From Azolla caroliniana (lineage: Eukaryota > Polypodiophyta), in assembly GCA_043228905.1 (NCBI GenBank), contig JBHGNT010000005.1, forward strand, positions 6,386,001 through 6,450,000: a stretch of 64,000 bases of DNA. Reading direction: 5' to 3'. A model generated the notes under the pieces. It saw nothing but the letters and a program-made list of their open reading frames with translations. It had not been told where the DNA came from and made no database searches. A program made the position numbers and the translations under genes. This document shows, piece by piece, positions 17,467-27,774 of the stretch; positions within the stretch are counted from its first letter, which is position 1, and every line of letters starts with the position of its first letter.

Positions 17467-19862
17467 ATGCGCGTGGGGCCGAGACCCCACGGCTGTACGA
17501 TAGGTAGGAAATTTTGCTTCTCCAACCATGGAGGGTGTATGCTAGTCGGCATCGTTGGCCGAGAAAAGGCAAGGGCGGAAGTGCAACTTCGAGCGAGCGG
17601 AGTTCTCGGCCCGGGCGAGGAAATCAGCGGGGCCGTGGAGGCGGTCTCCTGCGACGACACCTTGGGGATGCTGAGGAAGGTAGCCGGAGAAGACCTTAAC
17701 GAAGACCGGACGATACCGGTATGTTCCGAAGAGATGTACGAAGTCATCGCGAACTTCAGCCAGGGGCTCCGGTTGGATCGGACGGCCCGAGTTAGCACGA
17801 AGTACAAGACTGTGGACTGGAAGGTAAGGCTAGTCGCGGCACCCTTACCGGAGGGCAGCGAGCCCCGAAACAGAGGGGTTGCGTCGGACCCCAGTTTACG
17901 AGATCCGGCCTGCATAGGACACACCTTCACCGACGGGACGCTCCGGGAGCTCAAGATTGGTGGGGGTGGGTTCCTACTGCCGGCGGAGGAGGACCGGTTT
18001 CGGAGAATGCTCGGAAGGCACGGGAAAGCCTTCGCATTTTCGCCGGAAGAGATCGGGTGCGTAGACCCGACAATTGTGGAGCTGATGGTGATATTCACGG
18101 TACCGCATGTGCCGTGGAATCTCAAGCCGATTCCGGTACCAAGAGCTCACATCCCGGAGTTGATGGAGCTATTGAGGTAGAAAGTCGATATGGGTATTCT
18201 CGAACCGTCGAGCGCGCCATACTCGAACCGATGGTTTACCGTACCAAAGAAAAACGGAACATTGCGCTTCATTCAGGACCTACAGCCGGTCAACAGAGTG
18301 ACCATTCAGAACGCAGGGATCGGACCGACCATAGACGAGTTCGCGGAGGCCTTCGCCGGAAGGTCGATTTACTCGGTCGGTGATTTGTACTCGGGGTACG
18401 ACCAGTTCCAGCTAGCCGTGGAGAGCAGAGACATTACGACGATGCGAACTCCCCTCGGTCTAGTGTGAATGTGTACCCTGCCACAAGGAGGGACCAACTC
18501 AGTGGCCCACATGGTGAATGCAATGAACAAGGTACTGAGGGATTGCATCCCGGACATCACCATGCCATTTCTGGACGACATCCCGATAAAGGGGTGCCCG
18601 GTGGAAGAGAAGGACGAGACAGTCGGGCCGGATGGATGCCGGCGATTCGTGGCAACACACATCGACGACTGCGAGAAGGTGCTACAAAGGCTAGAGGATG
18701 CGAGGCTCACCTTCTCCGGGGAGAAATCGGCCTTCGGGCAATCAAAAATCCTGGTGGTCGGACACCTGTGTGGACCGTATGGCCGGAAGCCGTCTCCGGC
18801 AAAGGTAGAAGCCATCTCCGCGATGAAGACCGACTGTAGCTCGGTTACGGAAGTTCGGAGGTTCCTGGGGGCGTGCGCATTCCACCACATATGGATCCCG
18901 CATTACGCCCACGTTGCGGAGCCACTATACGGGTTGCTGAAGAAGGGGCGAAAATTCGAGTGGCGAGACGAGCACATGGAGTCGGTCCGGAAGCTGAAGG
19001 AAGCTCTTGCGGCAGCACCGGCGCTCCGGAAGGCTGTCTACGAGAAGGGTACCCCGGTATACATAACGGTGGATACGAGTCCGACCGGGATCGGATGGGT
19101 CGTCAACCAAGAAAACGAGGACGGCATTCGGTTCCCGATCCGATTCGGCGCAAAGGTCCTTAGTGAGCGACAGCGAGGGTACGCCTAGGTTAAACGCGAA
19201 CTCTGGGGTATCGTCTCGGCAGTAAAGGCCGACAAAGACTACCTGATCGGGACAAAAGTGATTATCGAGACGGATTGCCTGCCAATTCTCGGCATGGTTT
19301 CCGGATGCGCGACACCGGACCTGGCGATGCTCAGGTGGATAGCGTACATCAAGTCCCTGGACTCGGAAATACGACACATTTCCGGAAAAGACAACGCCAT
19401 GGCTGACATGCTTTCGAGGGCGAGGTTTGACGACGAGAGCAAGTACGACAGCGAGTGGCTACAGATTGGTGGGTTCTTGAGGACAATGACGCCGGATGCG
19501 TCGTGGACGAGAGACGAGGCCAACCGGATCCGGAAAAAAGCTTACCGATTCTTTCTCCGGGACGGATACTTATGGAAGCACCCGAAGAAGAGGAATGGCA
19601 TCCCGCTCCGGGTGGTGGCGATGAAGGAAGAACAGGAGGAGCTGCTGACGGCCTACCACGACAGCCCTTGGGCTGGACACCGTGGAACGTGGGCCACGTT
19701 CGAGAAGATAAAAGGGAAGTACTGGTGGTCGGGACTGTACCGGGACGTGCATCGGTTCGTAACAACTTGCGAGAGCTGTCAGATGCACTCCATAGTCCGG
19801 CATCGGGACGAGCTTCACCCTACGTACCCTCCAACCATCCACTTCAAATGGATGGTAGATCT
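17467..19862 (+). pseudogene. Gypsy-B3 pol fragment: RT, RNase H, integrase N-terminus
   Basis: A second, less damaged Gypsy-B pol without LTRs. RT motifs as in B1, with MPFLDDIPIKG near 18565 and VGHLCGPYGRKPSP. RNase H keeps GIGWVVNQENEDG, missing in B1. The integrase HHCC is complete (YHDSPWAGHRGTWATF...CESCQ) and the piece ends right after the first catalytic Asp (HFKWMVDLV). Three nonsense codons at 18178-18180, 18466-18468 and 19186-19188 correspond to Gln, Trp and Gln in B1, all explicable by C-to-T or G-to-A. The linker after SRARF is about 110 bases shorter than in B1. Both ends are truncated. Confidence 0.88.
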
Positions 19863-20137
19863 GGTTTACGAACAGGCATCGACATCTGTTCTCCGGCCTG
19901 TTCAGTTGTAACCGACTTCGTGCTTCTTGTTGTTTGTCTTGTTTATATATATTTTACATACATTCGTGTCTCTCTATGTCGCTGTCGCACTCGCGTCTCT
20001 GTGTCGAAGGGCCGTGTCCCTATGAATCTACGCTCGCACGTAGTGGGTCCCTTCCCTTCTCCTTTCTCTCTTGCTCTTCGGTTCGAGACCCCCGAGGTCC
20101 CGCCTCATTCCACGCATCCGCGAGGAATACCTCGACA
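19863..20137 (+). repeat. 3' part of a Gypsy LTR (B/C/D group), truncated
   Basis: Resembles the R-U5 part of the Gypsy-B LTR: TTCAGTTGTAACCGAC, a TATATATATTTTACATACATTCGTG block, TCGAGACCCCCGAGGTCCCGCC and the end GAGGAATACCTCGACA. The 5' part is absent; it abuts Gypsy-B3 pol on the left and Gypsy-D internal sequence on the right. Confidence 0.6.
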
Positions 20138-20489
20138 GCGTGTTGTGACCCGTCCTCCCCGATCTCCAATCATGCCGACTTAGCCTTCGCCCGGATCGGT
20201 CTCGGCCGATCGAGTTCCGGTTTGGTCGGCTCCCTTCCGTAATCGTAACCGGCCGGTACATGTTTGTCCGCGCAAATCCGACCTTGCCGGTTCTTCTTCG
20301 GTTTGGGCTCGGTTGACCGGACCCCGCTTCACTCTTCTTCCGCTCCGCCTCCCGGTCAGGTCGGATTACCGACCGGCTCATCTTTCGGTCGGGTCGGTTC
20401 CCGACTCGCTCCTCGATGCCGCTCCGGACCTCTCCTTCGGTCTTTTCGCACATGCCCACTTCGGGCCTCTCATCCTCACGGACACCGCC

Positions 20490-21500
20490 CATCTCTCTGG
20501 TCTTATGTCCACGCTCGGGTGCAACCGCCGAAGTCTCTAGCCCAGGTGTCGAGGGATCTCGCCTCCGTCCGCTACAAACCTCCTCTTCGTCATTTCGGTT
20601 GACCGCCTTGCCGCCGCCACCATCCGTCTCTCTAGGTCTCACACCGGCTCTCGGGCCGGTTGCCGGAGTCTCTAGGACCAGTGTGTGGAAGGTCGCGGCA
20701 CCGCCGCTCGTCTACTCTTCTTCCTCGATTTCGCAAGCCTCGAGTAAGCTTGCGAAATCCTCGTAGAACGTTTCAGGCAACCGCGTCCCAAAACTTTCGC
20801 CCACTCTCGAAGTGGCGTCCATTGCTTCGTAGATATCGGCCTCATCCATGGCCGTCCTCTTTCCACAAGTCGAGAGGGTCGCTTGCTCCGCACCCTCTCC
20901 CACATCGTCGCCGTGGTCGCCTGCCTTGCCGCCGCCACCGTTCGTTACCCTAGGTCTCACGTGGGCACTCGGGGCGGCCGCCAGGTTCTCTTGAACCGGT
21001 GCGTGTAAGGTAGCAACGCCGCCGCTCATCGATGCTATGCCCGTAGCCACCTCCATTCGGACATCGTCGTCCGTGGCTACCCCGGCTCCGTATATGCAAG
21101 CATCAATTATACTTGCCGCCTCCTCGTCCACGGTCTCCTTACCGTTGTTTCGGTTGCCCGCCTTGCCGCCGCCACTGCCCGTCGCTCTAGGTCTCACGCC
21201 GGCAATTGGGCCGACCGCCGGTGCCTCTAGGGCCGGTGTGTGTAAGGTCACGACACCGCCGCTTGTTTCCTCCTCCCTCGATGTTTCGGGCCGCCATGTC
21301 CCGAATCCGTAGTTACCGGCCTCCATGGCCGTCCATTCGCCACAAGACGAGAGGGTCGCTCTTTCCGCACCCTCTCCCATGTCACCATCGTGGTCGCCCG
21401 CCTTGCCGCCGCCACCGCCCGTCACTCTAGGTCTCACACCGGCTCTCGGGCCGGTTGCCGGAGTCTCTAGGCCCGGTGTGCGTAAGGTCGCTGCACCACC
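20490..21500 (-). repeat. Tandem repeat array in the Gypsy-D gag C-terminus
   Basis: On the minus strand, units centred near 20650, 20960, 21200 and 21450 each encode a block like TPxLExPAxGPxAGVRPRxT then GGGGKAG. Three copies of GEGAExxTLSxCG occur between or beside them. A further degraded unit lies near 20490-20550. Spacing is about 240-310 bases. The units differ, so they are old duplications kept in frame over about 300 codons. Confidence 0.75.
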
Positions 21501-22256
21501 GCCCGTCTTCTCCCGGCTCGATGTTTCAGGCCTCCATGCCCGAACTCCCTCATGTCCGCTCGAATCGGCGATCGCCGCCTCACCGTCCCCGACCTCGTCC
21601 TCGGTCGATCTTTCTCCGCATGTCGAGAGGGTGGTTCGCTCCGCACCCTCTCCCATGGTACCGATGTACCATTCTCTTTCGGCCTCCTCATCCTCTGATC
21701 CGCTCGGGCCCGACTCCGCAATAAGCCCTTCTTCGGCTTCGATTTGTGCCTCTACGATCTCGTACGCTTCCCGCACCAAGGCTTCAATGTCGAGCTCCTC
21801 CGAACCGATTTGCGTTGAGCTCTCTTCCGGCGGTAGTGCGTAGTCGGTCGCCGCTCTCTCTTCTCCGCCGCTCGCGGGCCGCGTTGTGGCTGACCGCCTC
21901 TCATCGCATTGTATGCACGCCCATTCCACCTCGTTCCAATCTTCGGTGAGGCCGTACGCCCCTTCATCGTCTTCGAGGTAGGGAAAAATGGCCATTCTCC
22001 CCCTTTCGTTGACCGACTTCAAGAATAGTGGGACCTTGTCCGCCCCCACTGATTCTTGATCCTGGACCGAAAGTTGGCAAAACCGGAGATCGAACTCCCG
22101 GAATACCTTCATTGCGTTTCGAGGAGCCTTTGCCGATGACACCCATAGATCGAACTCGCGTCGATCGTACTTGTACGCCTCTTCCCGTCTTTCTCTCCTT
22201 CTTGCGAAATCCCTTGCCATTCTCGTAATTACTTCCGCGATGTCTCCGGCTTCCAT
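20712..22256 (-). CDS. Gypsy-D gag-like protein with repeat-array C-terminus
   Basis: Intact frame of about 514 codons. I place the start at 22256 (MEAGDIAEVITRM), aligned with the MESEDDDL start of Gypsy-C gag; an in-frame upstream ATG at 22283 overlaps the primer site. Residues about 1-120 match Gypsy-C capsid (VFREFDLRFCQLS, VGADKVPLFLKSVNERG, YGLTEDWNEVEWAC) but lack roughly 70 residues of the capsid N-terminal half. Then an acidic linker and the Gly-rich array with GEGAE..TLSTCG units. No zinc knuckle, protease or RT is visible. Named gag-like by similarity to Gypsy-B and Gypsy-C gag; the role of the repeats is unknown. Confidence 0.75.
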   Translation of the reverse strand: MEAGDIAEVITRMARDFARRRERREEAYKYDRREFDLWVSSAKAPRNAMKVFREFDLRFCQLSVQDQESVGADKVPLFLKSVNERGRMAIFPYLEDDEGAYGLTEDWNEVEWACIQCDERRSATTRPASGGEERAATDYALPPEESSTQIGSEELDIEALVREAYEIVEAQIEAEEGLIAESGPSGSEDEEAEREWYIGTMGEGAERTTLSTCGERSTEDEVGDGEAAIADSSGHEGVRAWRPETSSREKTGGGAATLRTPGLETPATGPRAGVRPRVTGGGGGKAGDHDGDMGEGAERATLSSCGEWTAMEAGNYGFGTWRPETSREEETSGGVVTLHTPALEAPAVGPIAGVRPRATGSGGGKAGNRNNGKETVDEEAASIIDACIYGAGVATDDDVRMEVATGIASMSGGVATLHAPVQENLAAAPSAHVRPRVTNGGGGKAGDHGDDVGEGAEQATLSTCGKRTAMDEADIYEAMDATSRVGESFGTRLPETFYEDFASLLEACEIEEEE

Positions 22257-22278
22257 CTCCTTCCTCCCTTGCCGCCTC

Positions 22279-22296
22279 TTCACGTCGGGTTCACCA
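22279..22296 (-). promoter_or_regulatory. Primer binding site of Gypsy-D
   Basis: Reverse complement reads TGGTGAACCCGACGTGAA, identical to the Gypsy-B1 site, a few bases after the LTR end. Confidence 0.85.
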
Positions 22297-22300
22297 AATA

Positions 22301-22972
22301 TGTCGCGTTGCTACGCGCGTGCGTGGAGAAGGGCGGGACCACAGGGGTCTTGAACTAAGGAGTAGAGGAGAAGGAATCAGGCATGGAATGGAAGCTTTGC
22401 TCAAGAAGAAGAAGAATGAACAAGAGACTAGATCGAACAAGAGGAAGATGGAGACAAGATGAACAACAAGATGTATTAAAACGAAATGAACAATTACAAA
22501 ATGGTGGCCGCATAGGCCGCACCAAACGACTACTCGAAACCCTAACCCTATCCCTAACGCTCGACCTATGTGGTATACCTCGCACACTCAAAATAGGCAA
22601 CCCCCACAATGGTGCCTTCCCTCTCCTTTTATAGCACAAGGAGGGAAGACCGTTTACTAAAGTGAGACTAAAATAGGGGATATTTGCCTTGATTTGGGGA
22701 GGGTGAGATTGATAGCCCCTTTACTCCCACCTCCTCACAAACAACTAGGTACCTATGTACCACGTAGTACCTCTCTCTCTCTCTCTCTCGTGTGGATGTG
22801 CGCACAAGACCACATCGCCTTTATACCATAGGGATCTTATGGGGCATTTCTAGCACCATACCCTTTACCCCTATTATTATTACAAATACATTATGTACGT
22901 GTGCAACGTTGCACATCGCTCTTTGGCTCTCGTTGCTCGGGTTTCCGCTCATGGACGAAAATCTTCACGACA
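22301..22972 (-). repeat. 5' LTR of Gypsy-D
   Basis: 672 bp, TGTCGCG...TTCACGACA on the plus strand, so TGTCGTGAA...CGCGACA in element sense. Carries a TATA-like CTATAAAAGGAG (reverse of 22626-22636) and a GA/CT-rich tract near 22770. Contains a few CCCTAA-like words, not a telomere array. Confidence 0.85.
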
Positions 22973-23363
22973 ACGTGTTCCTCCACTTTCCGGGGCTTTC
23001 GACCCATTCCATAAACTCCCGCTTTGACAGCCGGAGCGATTCATCGAACCCCTACCTCTCGAGAAGCCATCCTTCGATTTCCTCCCAAGTCTGGCAACCG
23101 GCCTACACCTCAAGCACCTCCGCGTGGATGCTCGGTGTCACCACCCAAGGGAATCTGGACAGTCCCCTGTCCTTCGGGATGTCCCTCATTGTCATCTCTG
23201 CCCGGTAGGCCTTTAGGTAACTCGTCGTGTTCTTCCCACGAAATTGACCGATCGTGCTGACAATCGATTCAATGACCCTGTCAAGGGTACCCGTGCCCTC
23301 ACGGGCGCTCACTAGCCAGTCAACGGCTACCGCCATGGCTTCCGCAAGCTCGTTTCCCCTCAT
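22973..23363 (-). pseudogene. Gypsy-B4 gag N-terminal fragment
   Basis: ATG at 23363 (MRGNELAEAMAVAVDWLVSA), aligning with Gypsy-B1 gag residues 1 to about 130, and truncated by the Gypsy-D LTR. A TAG interrupts near 23103 where B1 has a coding triplet. The primer site 23388-23405 (TGGTGAACCCGATGTGAA) and LTR piece 23410-23670 belong to the same copy. Confidence 0.8.
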
Positions 23364-23387
23364 TCTTCAGACCCCTTTGCCACCTTG

Positions 23388-23405
23388 TTCACATCGGGTT
23401 CACCA
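23388..23405 (-). promoter_or_regulatory. Primer binding site of Gypsy-B4
   Basis: TGGTGAACCCGATGTGAA in element sense, one CpG-type change from Gypsy-B1. Confidence 0.8.
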
Positions 23406-23409
23406 AGTA

Positions 23410-23670
23410 TGTCGCGTATTTACGTGTGTGCGTGCGAAACAAAGGCGGGACCACAGAGGCCTCGGACCAAGGAGCACAAGAAGAGAAACGACGCACGATT
23501 ATCAACAAGACAAGTACCAACGATTAATTAGGGAAATAGAGTAATTACAACCAGCTCAGTCAAGGCTGAGCTACGAGCCCAACGAACAACGCACACACTC
23601 ACACACCAAGATACAACAGGGAGTCTCTGGCGGGAGCACCCAAGCTTCCTACGCGAGCAAAGGCGTCCGT
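23410..23670 (-). repeat. Truncated LTR of Gypsy-B4
   Basis: Starts TGTCGCGTATTTACG with AAGGCGGGACCAC as in the group. It ends abruptly where a second LTR piece begins in the opposite direction. Confidence 0.65.
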
Positions 23671-24009
23671 TGTCATGGATAAAACCGGCCATAGGAGGAA
23701 ACGGGGGAAAAGACGCAGGAATCGACCCTTACATGTGGCCGCACTATTTATTAAGTTGTACATAACTAGGTTTGATTCAGCCGATGTAAATGTACTAGGT
23801 AGTACGCATTAATTGTCTAGGGAATCCAAGCGAATCTTTGTCCGACAGGACAGAGGATAAAAGGGAGGGGAAAAGACTAATACAAGGATCAGACATTTTT
23901 GGGAGGACGAACTGTTGTCGGACTGGGAACCGAGCTCTCTCCTCCACCATCGTTGTTGCTTCTGCAAGGATTTTGGGTTAAGTTGGCTGCCTCTGCTGCG
24001 TGAAAGCCC
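23671..24009 (+). repeat. LTR piece in opposite orientation to its neighbour
   Basis: Starts TGTCATGGATAAAACCGG, like the Gypsy-B LTR start, with TCTTTGTCCGACAGGACAGAGG and GGGAACCGAGCTCTCTCC, which in reverse complement match 17230-17360. It is cut at about 24009 inside CTCTGCTGCGTGAAAGCCCA and joined to Copia-A3 pol. Confidence 0.65.
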
Positions 24010-26812
24010 ACAGAGAGTATGGACCGGTAAAGATGTGTCTTACTGGCGGCATCTAAAGGTATTCAAGTGTCTCGCATATGTGCATGTTGCAAAGGACAAG
24101 AGAGCAAAGCTAGATCCGAAGTCCAAGCCATGCATATTTTGTTCGGAAACAGGTCCCTCCGGATGGGAAGTGAGAAGAACAGTGTCGATGAGCAAACGGA
24201 AGACCCAGTGAGAACCGGATGACGAGTGCCCGGCAAGCGCCGGATGATGCAGGCCCGATGAGGAGTGCTCACCGGATGAAGGGACATATTCGTAAATATG
24301 TTTCTGAGAGTCCATCAGGGCTATATTTGTAAATAGCCGAAAAGTCAATTTAGTATAAATATGACTTCGGGCAAACTTAGTGATGTTGTTGTCGTTGTCA
24401 TTGTCGTTGTCGCAATTGTGAGAGAGCAACTGTGTACAGAGAGAGAGAGAGAGAGAGAGTGAGCTCGAGATATAGAGAGGTCGTTGCCTCTGTTGTAACC
24501 GTTGCCTATGGTGAAGGTCGTGAGCACGAGGTCGTTGCCTCCATGAGCTCACTGTTGTAATCATTGTGATATAATGATAGTTTGGAGTCTGTGGACTCCC
24601 GTGGTTTTTCCCTCTCAGGGTTTTCCACATTAATATCCTATGTATTCTCTTTTCTTTCTGTTTGTGCACTTACCTCCATTTCCCATTTCTTCTGTGTTCG
24701 ACTGTACAAAGTGATTTACTCTTCGGTTGTTGCCGGAGACCATTCCGCGTATTCCTCGACATATTCCTTGGATGCGTCGATGATGAGTTCGGTTACCGGG
24801 TGTGGGATCTGGTCGACAAGAAGGTGTTCTGGAGTCGAGACATAGTCTTCATGGAAGACAGGACCATTGCCGACTGGGAGTCGGCGAAGAAGGTGATTAA
24901 CTCCGGATCATCCAATGAAAACCGGCTTGAGGGTATAAGGACTTACCCGGTTGAAAACTAGATGTTAGCCGGTAACCGGATGACACTCGACGAACTGGCC
25001 GAATTCAGACAATAAACCGAACCAACCGAAGAAGAAGAAGAAGAAGAAGACACCGGAACCGGACAAGATCCCGAATCGGATTCGGATTCGGAACAAATGG
25101 AGGAACCGGTCGTCAGAAACCAAGGACGAAGATACCCTCTCAGAGAGAGAAGAGCCCCCCGGAGATTTCTGGATGAAGAGCATGTATTGCTGACCGATTA
25201 GGGGGAGCCGGAAAGCTTCGAAAAAGCAAAGAATGACACCCACAGCCGCAAGTGGTTCAGTGCCATGTAGGACGAGATGGATTCCCTGCATGAGAACCAC
25301 ATATACGAATTGACGGAGTTGCCGAAAGGAAAGAGGGCACTCCGGAATAAGTGGGTGGACAAGCTGAAACCGGGAGACGCTGGAAATCCACCGAGGTAAA
25401 AGGCCCGGATCGTAGTGAAGGATTTCCAGTAGAAGAAGGTGTGGATTTCGGTGAGATCTTTGCCCCGATTCTAAAGATGACATCCATCCGGACGGTATTG
25501 AGGATAGTGGCAAGCATGGACCCCGAGGTAGAGCAACTAGACGTCAAGACGGCATTCCTACATGGCGACCTCGAAGAAGAGATCTACATTCATCAACCAG
25601 AAGGATTTGAGAGGAAAGGGAAGGAGCACCTAGTATGCCGGCTAAAGAAGAGCTTATACAGATTGAAGCAAGCCCCCCGGCAATGGTACCGGAAGTTCGA
25701 CTCCTTCATGACCGACCAAGGGTACCACAAGACGCAAGTGGATGACTGCGTGTTTGTGAAGAAATTTGAAGGAGGCAACTTCCTGATACTCCCGCGTTAT
25801 GTGGACGACATGTTGATCATCGAACGAGACCAAATCAAGATTCGAATGCTGAAGAAGGCTCTGAACCGAACCTTCTCAATGAAAGATTTGGGTTCGGCAA
25901 GACAAACCTTAGGGATGCACATCATCTAGGACCGGAAGAAGAAGTTATTGTGGTTGTCACAAGAAAAGTACGTGACAAAGGTACTTCAACAGTTCAACAT
26001 GTCGGATGCAAAAACGGTCGAATCAACACTCCCGACAAACTGCAAGTTATCCAGAAAGCAAAGCCCGAAGACAAAGGCAGAGAAGTCGGATATGACGAAG
26101 ATACCATATGCCTCCGCCGTCGGAAGCTTAATGTACGCAATGGTGTGTAGAAGCTTAATGTACGCAATCGTGTGCACCTGGCTAGATATTGCATATGTTG
26201 TTGGAGTAGTCAGCCCATTCATGAGCAATCTGGGAAGAGAGCACTGGAACGCAATCAAGTGGATACTCCGGTATCTGAAAGGCACCTCGAGTATGTGCCT
26301 CCGGTTTGGATCCGGTAAACCCCAACTCCACGAATTCACGGATTTAGATATGTCGGCTGATGCAACTACCAACCGGTCTACATACGGATATGTCATGACT
26401 TATGCAGGGGGAGCTATCATGGCAGTCGAGGTTGCAGATGTCCGTGGCACTATCGACAACGGAAGCGGAGTACAAGGCAGTTGTGGAAGCCAACAAGGAA
26501 GTAATATGGATGAAGGACTTCATCGGAGAGTTAGGGATCTGACAGGAGGAATACGAGCTCTATTGCGACAGTCAAAGTGCCACCCACCTCGCGAAGAACG
26601 TGTGGCCTACCATTCCTAGAGAAAGCACATCCAGAGGAGATATCACTGGCTCCGGGAGAAGGTAGAAGATCAAGACTTCGTGTTGACGAAGATCCACATG
26701 AAGGAGAACGGATCGGATATGCTGACCAAGGTGCTTTCAACCAACAAGCTCAACGTGTGCCAAAGACGAATCGGATTAACGAGAAATCCCATGCCAGAGT
26801 GAAGGGGGAGTT
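24010..26812 (+). pseudogene. Copia-A3 pol: integrase end, RT, RNase H, split by a solo LTR
   Basis: Begins mid-integrase (QRVWTGKDVSYW, VFKCLAYVHVAKDK), is interrupted by the solo LTR 24140-24761, and resumes with GYRVWDLVDKKVFWSRDIVF. RT from about 25340: VEQLDVKTAFLHGDLEEEIY, LKQAPRQWY, RYVDDMLI (YVDD intact), MKDLGSARQTLGMHI. RNase H from about 26300 is frameshifted after YVMTYAGG. Stops occur at 25200, 25269, 25399, 25431 and 25929, and a 27-base direct duplication sits at about 26130-26180 (SLMYAMVC/SLMYAIVC). A polypurine tract (GTGAAGGGGGAGT) precedes the 3' LTR. Gag, protease and the integrase N-terminus are missing. Confidence 0.88.
24140..24761 (+). mobile_element. Solo LTR of Copia-A inside Copia-A3
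   Basis: TGTTCGGAAACAGG...TTCCTCGACA, flanked by TATTT (24135-24139) and TATTC (24762-24766), a target duplication with one change; Copia-A1 and A2 show the uninterrupted ATATTCCTTGG. Contains ACATATTCGTAAATATGT, GGCTATATTTGTAAATAGCC, AGTATAAATATGACTT and a GA tract near 24440. Confidence 0.85.
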
Positions 26813-27298
26813 TGTTGGGAATTCGGTCCCTCCAGATGGGATCCAGATGAGAACTAGAGGAGCCGAATGAAGGAACCTGATGAGACCCAGAAACCAGATC
26901 AAGTGAATCCAGATGGATCTGGTGCAAATCGGATCCAAGAACATATGTGTAAATATGTTTCATAGTGAGCCCATCGAGGCTATATTTGTAAATAGCCCTA
27001 AAGTCATATAAGTATACATAGTGAGTGAGAGAGAGAGAGAGACACACACACACACACACACAGAACGAGTTTTCTGTTGTAACCGCTGGTTGGCGAAGAC
27101 ATAGAGCTTGAGGTCGTTGCCTCTGAGTCTCACATTGTATTCCTCCCCTCATAGTGATAGTTGGAGTCCGTGGGCTCCCGTGGTTTTTCCCTATTTAGGG
27201 TTTTCTACGTTAACATTCTGTGTCATCTTTGTTTTTTAGTTTGTTCTCTCTTCTATTCCTTGTTGAAGACTCGGTTGTGGCCGAGTGTTATTTCCGCA
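26813..27298 (+). repeat. 3' LTR of Copia-A3, truncated at its 3' end
   Basis: TGTTGGGAATTCGGTCCC..., with the same conserved words (ACATATGTGTAAATATGT, GGCTATATTTGTAAATAGCC) and CGGTTGTGGCCGAG. The last dozen bases seen in Copia-A2 LTRs are missing; it joins LINE sequence at about 27298. No U3 minisatellite copies are present. Confidence 0.8.
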
Positions 27299-27774
27299 CA
27301 GGATGCCCATTGGCCCCGTACCTATACATCATTGTAGCAAAAGATTTGCATTATCAAATTGTTGATAGATCTTGGCAAATACAAGGCCTCCCCTTGCCAG
27401 ATGATGTAGGAATGATGCTTGATACGGCATATGTTGATGACACGACGACTTATGTCAAGGGTGATGCAAACAACTTGGGCAGATTGCAACGAGTAATTGA
27501 TGAGTTCTATAGGGGATCAAGTGCTAAAATCAGTTGGAGTAAATCAGTGGGCATTTGGATTAAAAAAAAGCTCGTGTTAAATTGGGCCCAGACCCCAATT
27601 TCAGATGGTTGAGGAGATCAAGAGCTATTAGATACTTGGGCTTCAAAATTGGTATGGACATCGATCAATCAAGACACTACAATCTACTAGTTGACAAAAT
27701 AAAAGCGAAGCTAATATGGTGGAATGCAAGTAAACTACCCTTTGTAGGCAAGATTGTGTTGAGCGAGCAAGCTC
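27299..27774 (+). pseudogene. LINE (L1-type) reverse transcriptase fragment
   Basis: Reads TGCPLAPYLYIIVAKDL, then YVDDTTTYVKGDANN (the [FY]xDD active site), SSAKISWSKSVGIW, and after a stop at 27610-27612 RAIRYLGFKIGMDIDQ, DKIKAKLIWWNASKLPFVGK and IVLSEQALS. This is the order of non-LTR reverse transcriptases of the plant L1 clade. Endonuclease and N-terminal RT blocks are absent, and the right end is cut by the Copia-B1 LTR. Confidence 0.88.

Larger units (their letters stand above)
20138..22972 (-). mobile_element. Gypsy-D, gag-only element remnant, one LTR kept
   Basis: Minus strand: 5' LTR 22301-22972, primer site 22279-22296, gag-like ORF 22256-20712 and a decayed continuation of the same repeat array to about 20138. 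The 3' part and 3' LTR are missing, so absence of pol cannot be proven for this copy. It is inserted in the Gypsy-B4 gag (22973-23363). Related to Gypsy-C by gag, primer site and LTR ends. Confidence 0.75.

Noticed and set aside
21325-21843. Pro/Ser-rich plus-strand frames across Gypsy-D
   Set aside because: Antisense shadow of the repeat-array gag ORF, which has the conserved motifs.
22535-22570. CCCTAA-like words in the Gypsy-D LTR (also near 33690) as interstitial telomere repeats
   Set aside because: Only two or three imperfect units, shared with other LTR copies of the family; no perfect (CCCTAAA)n array.
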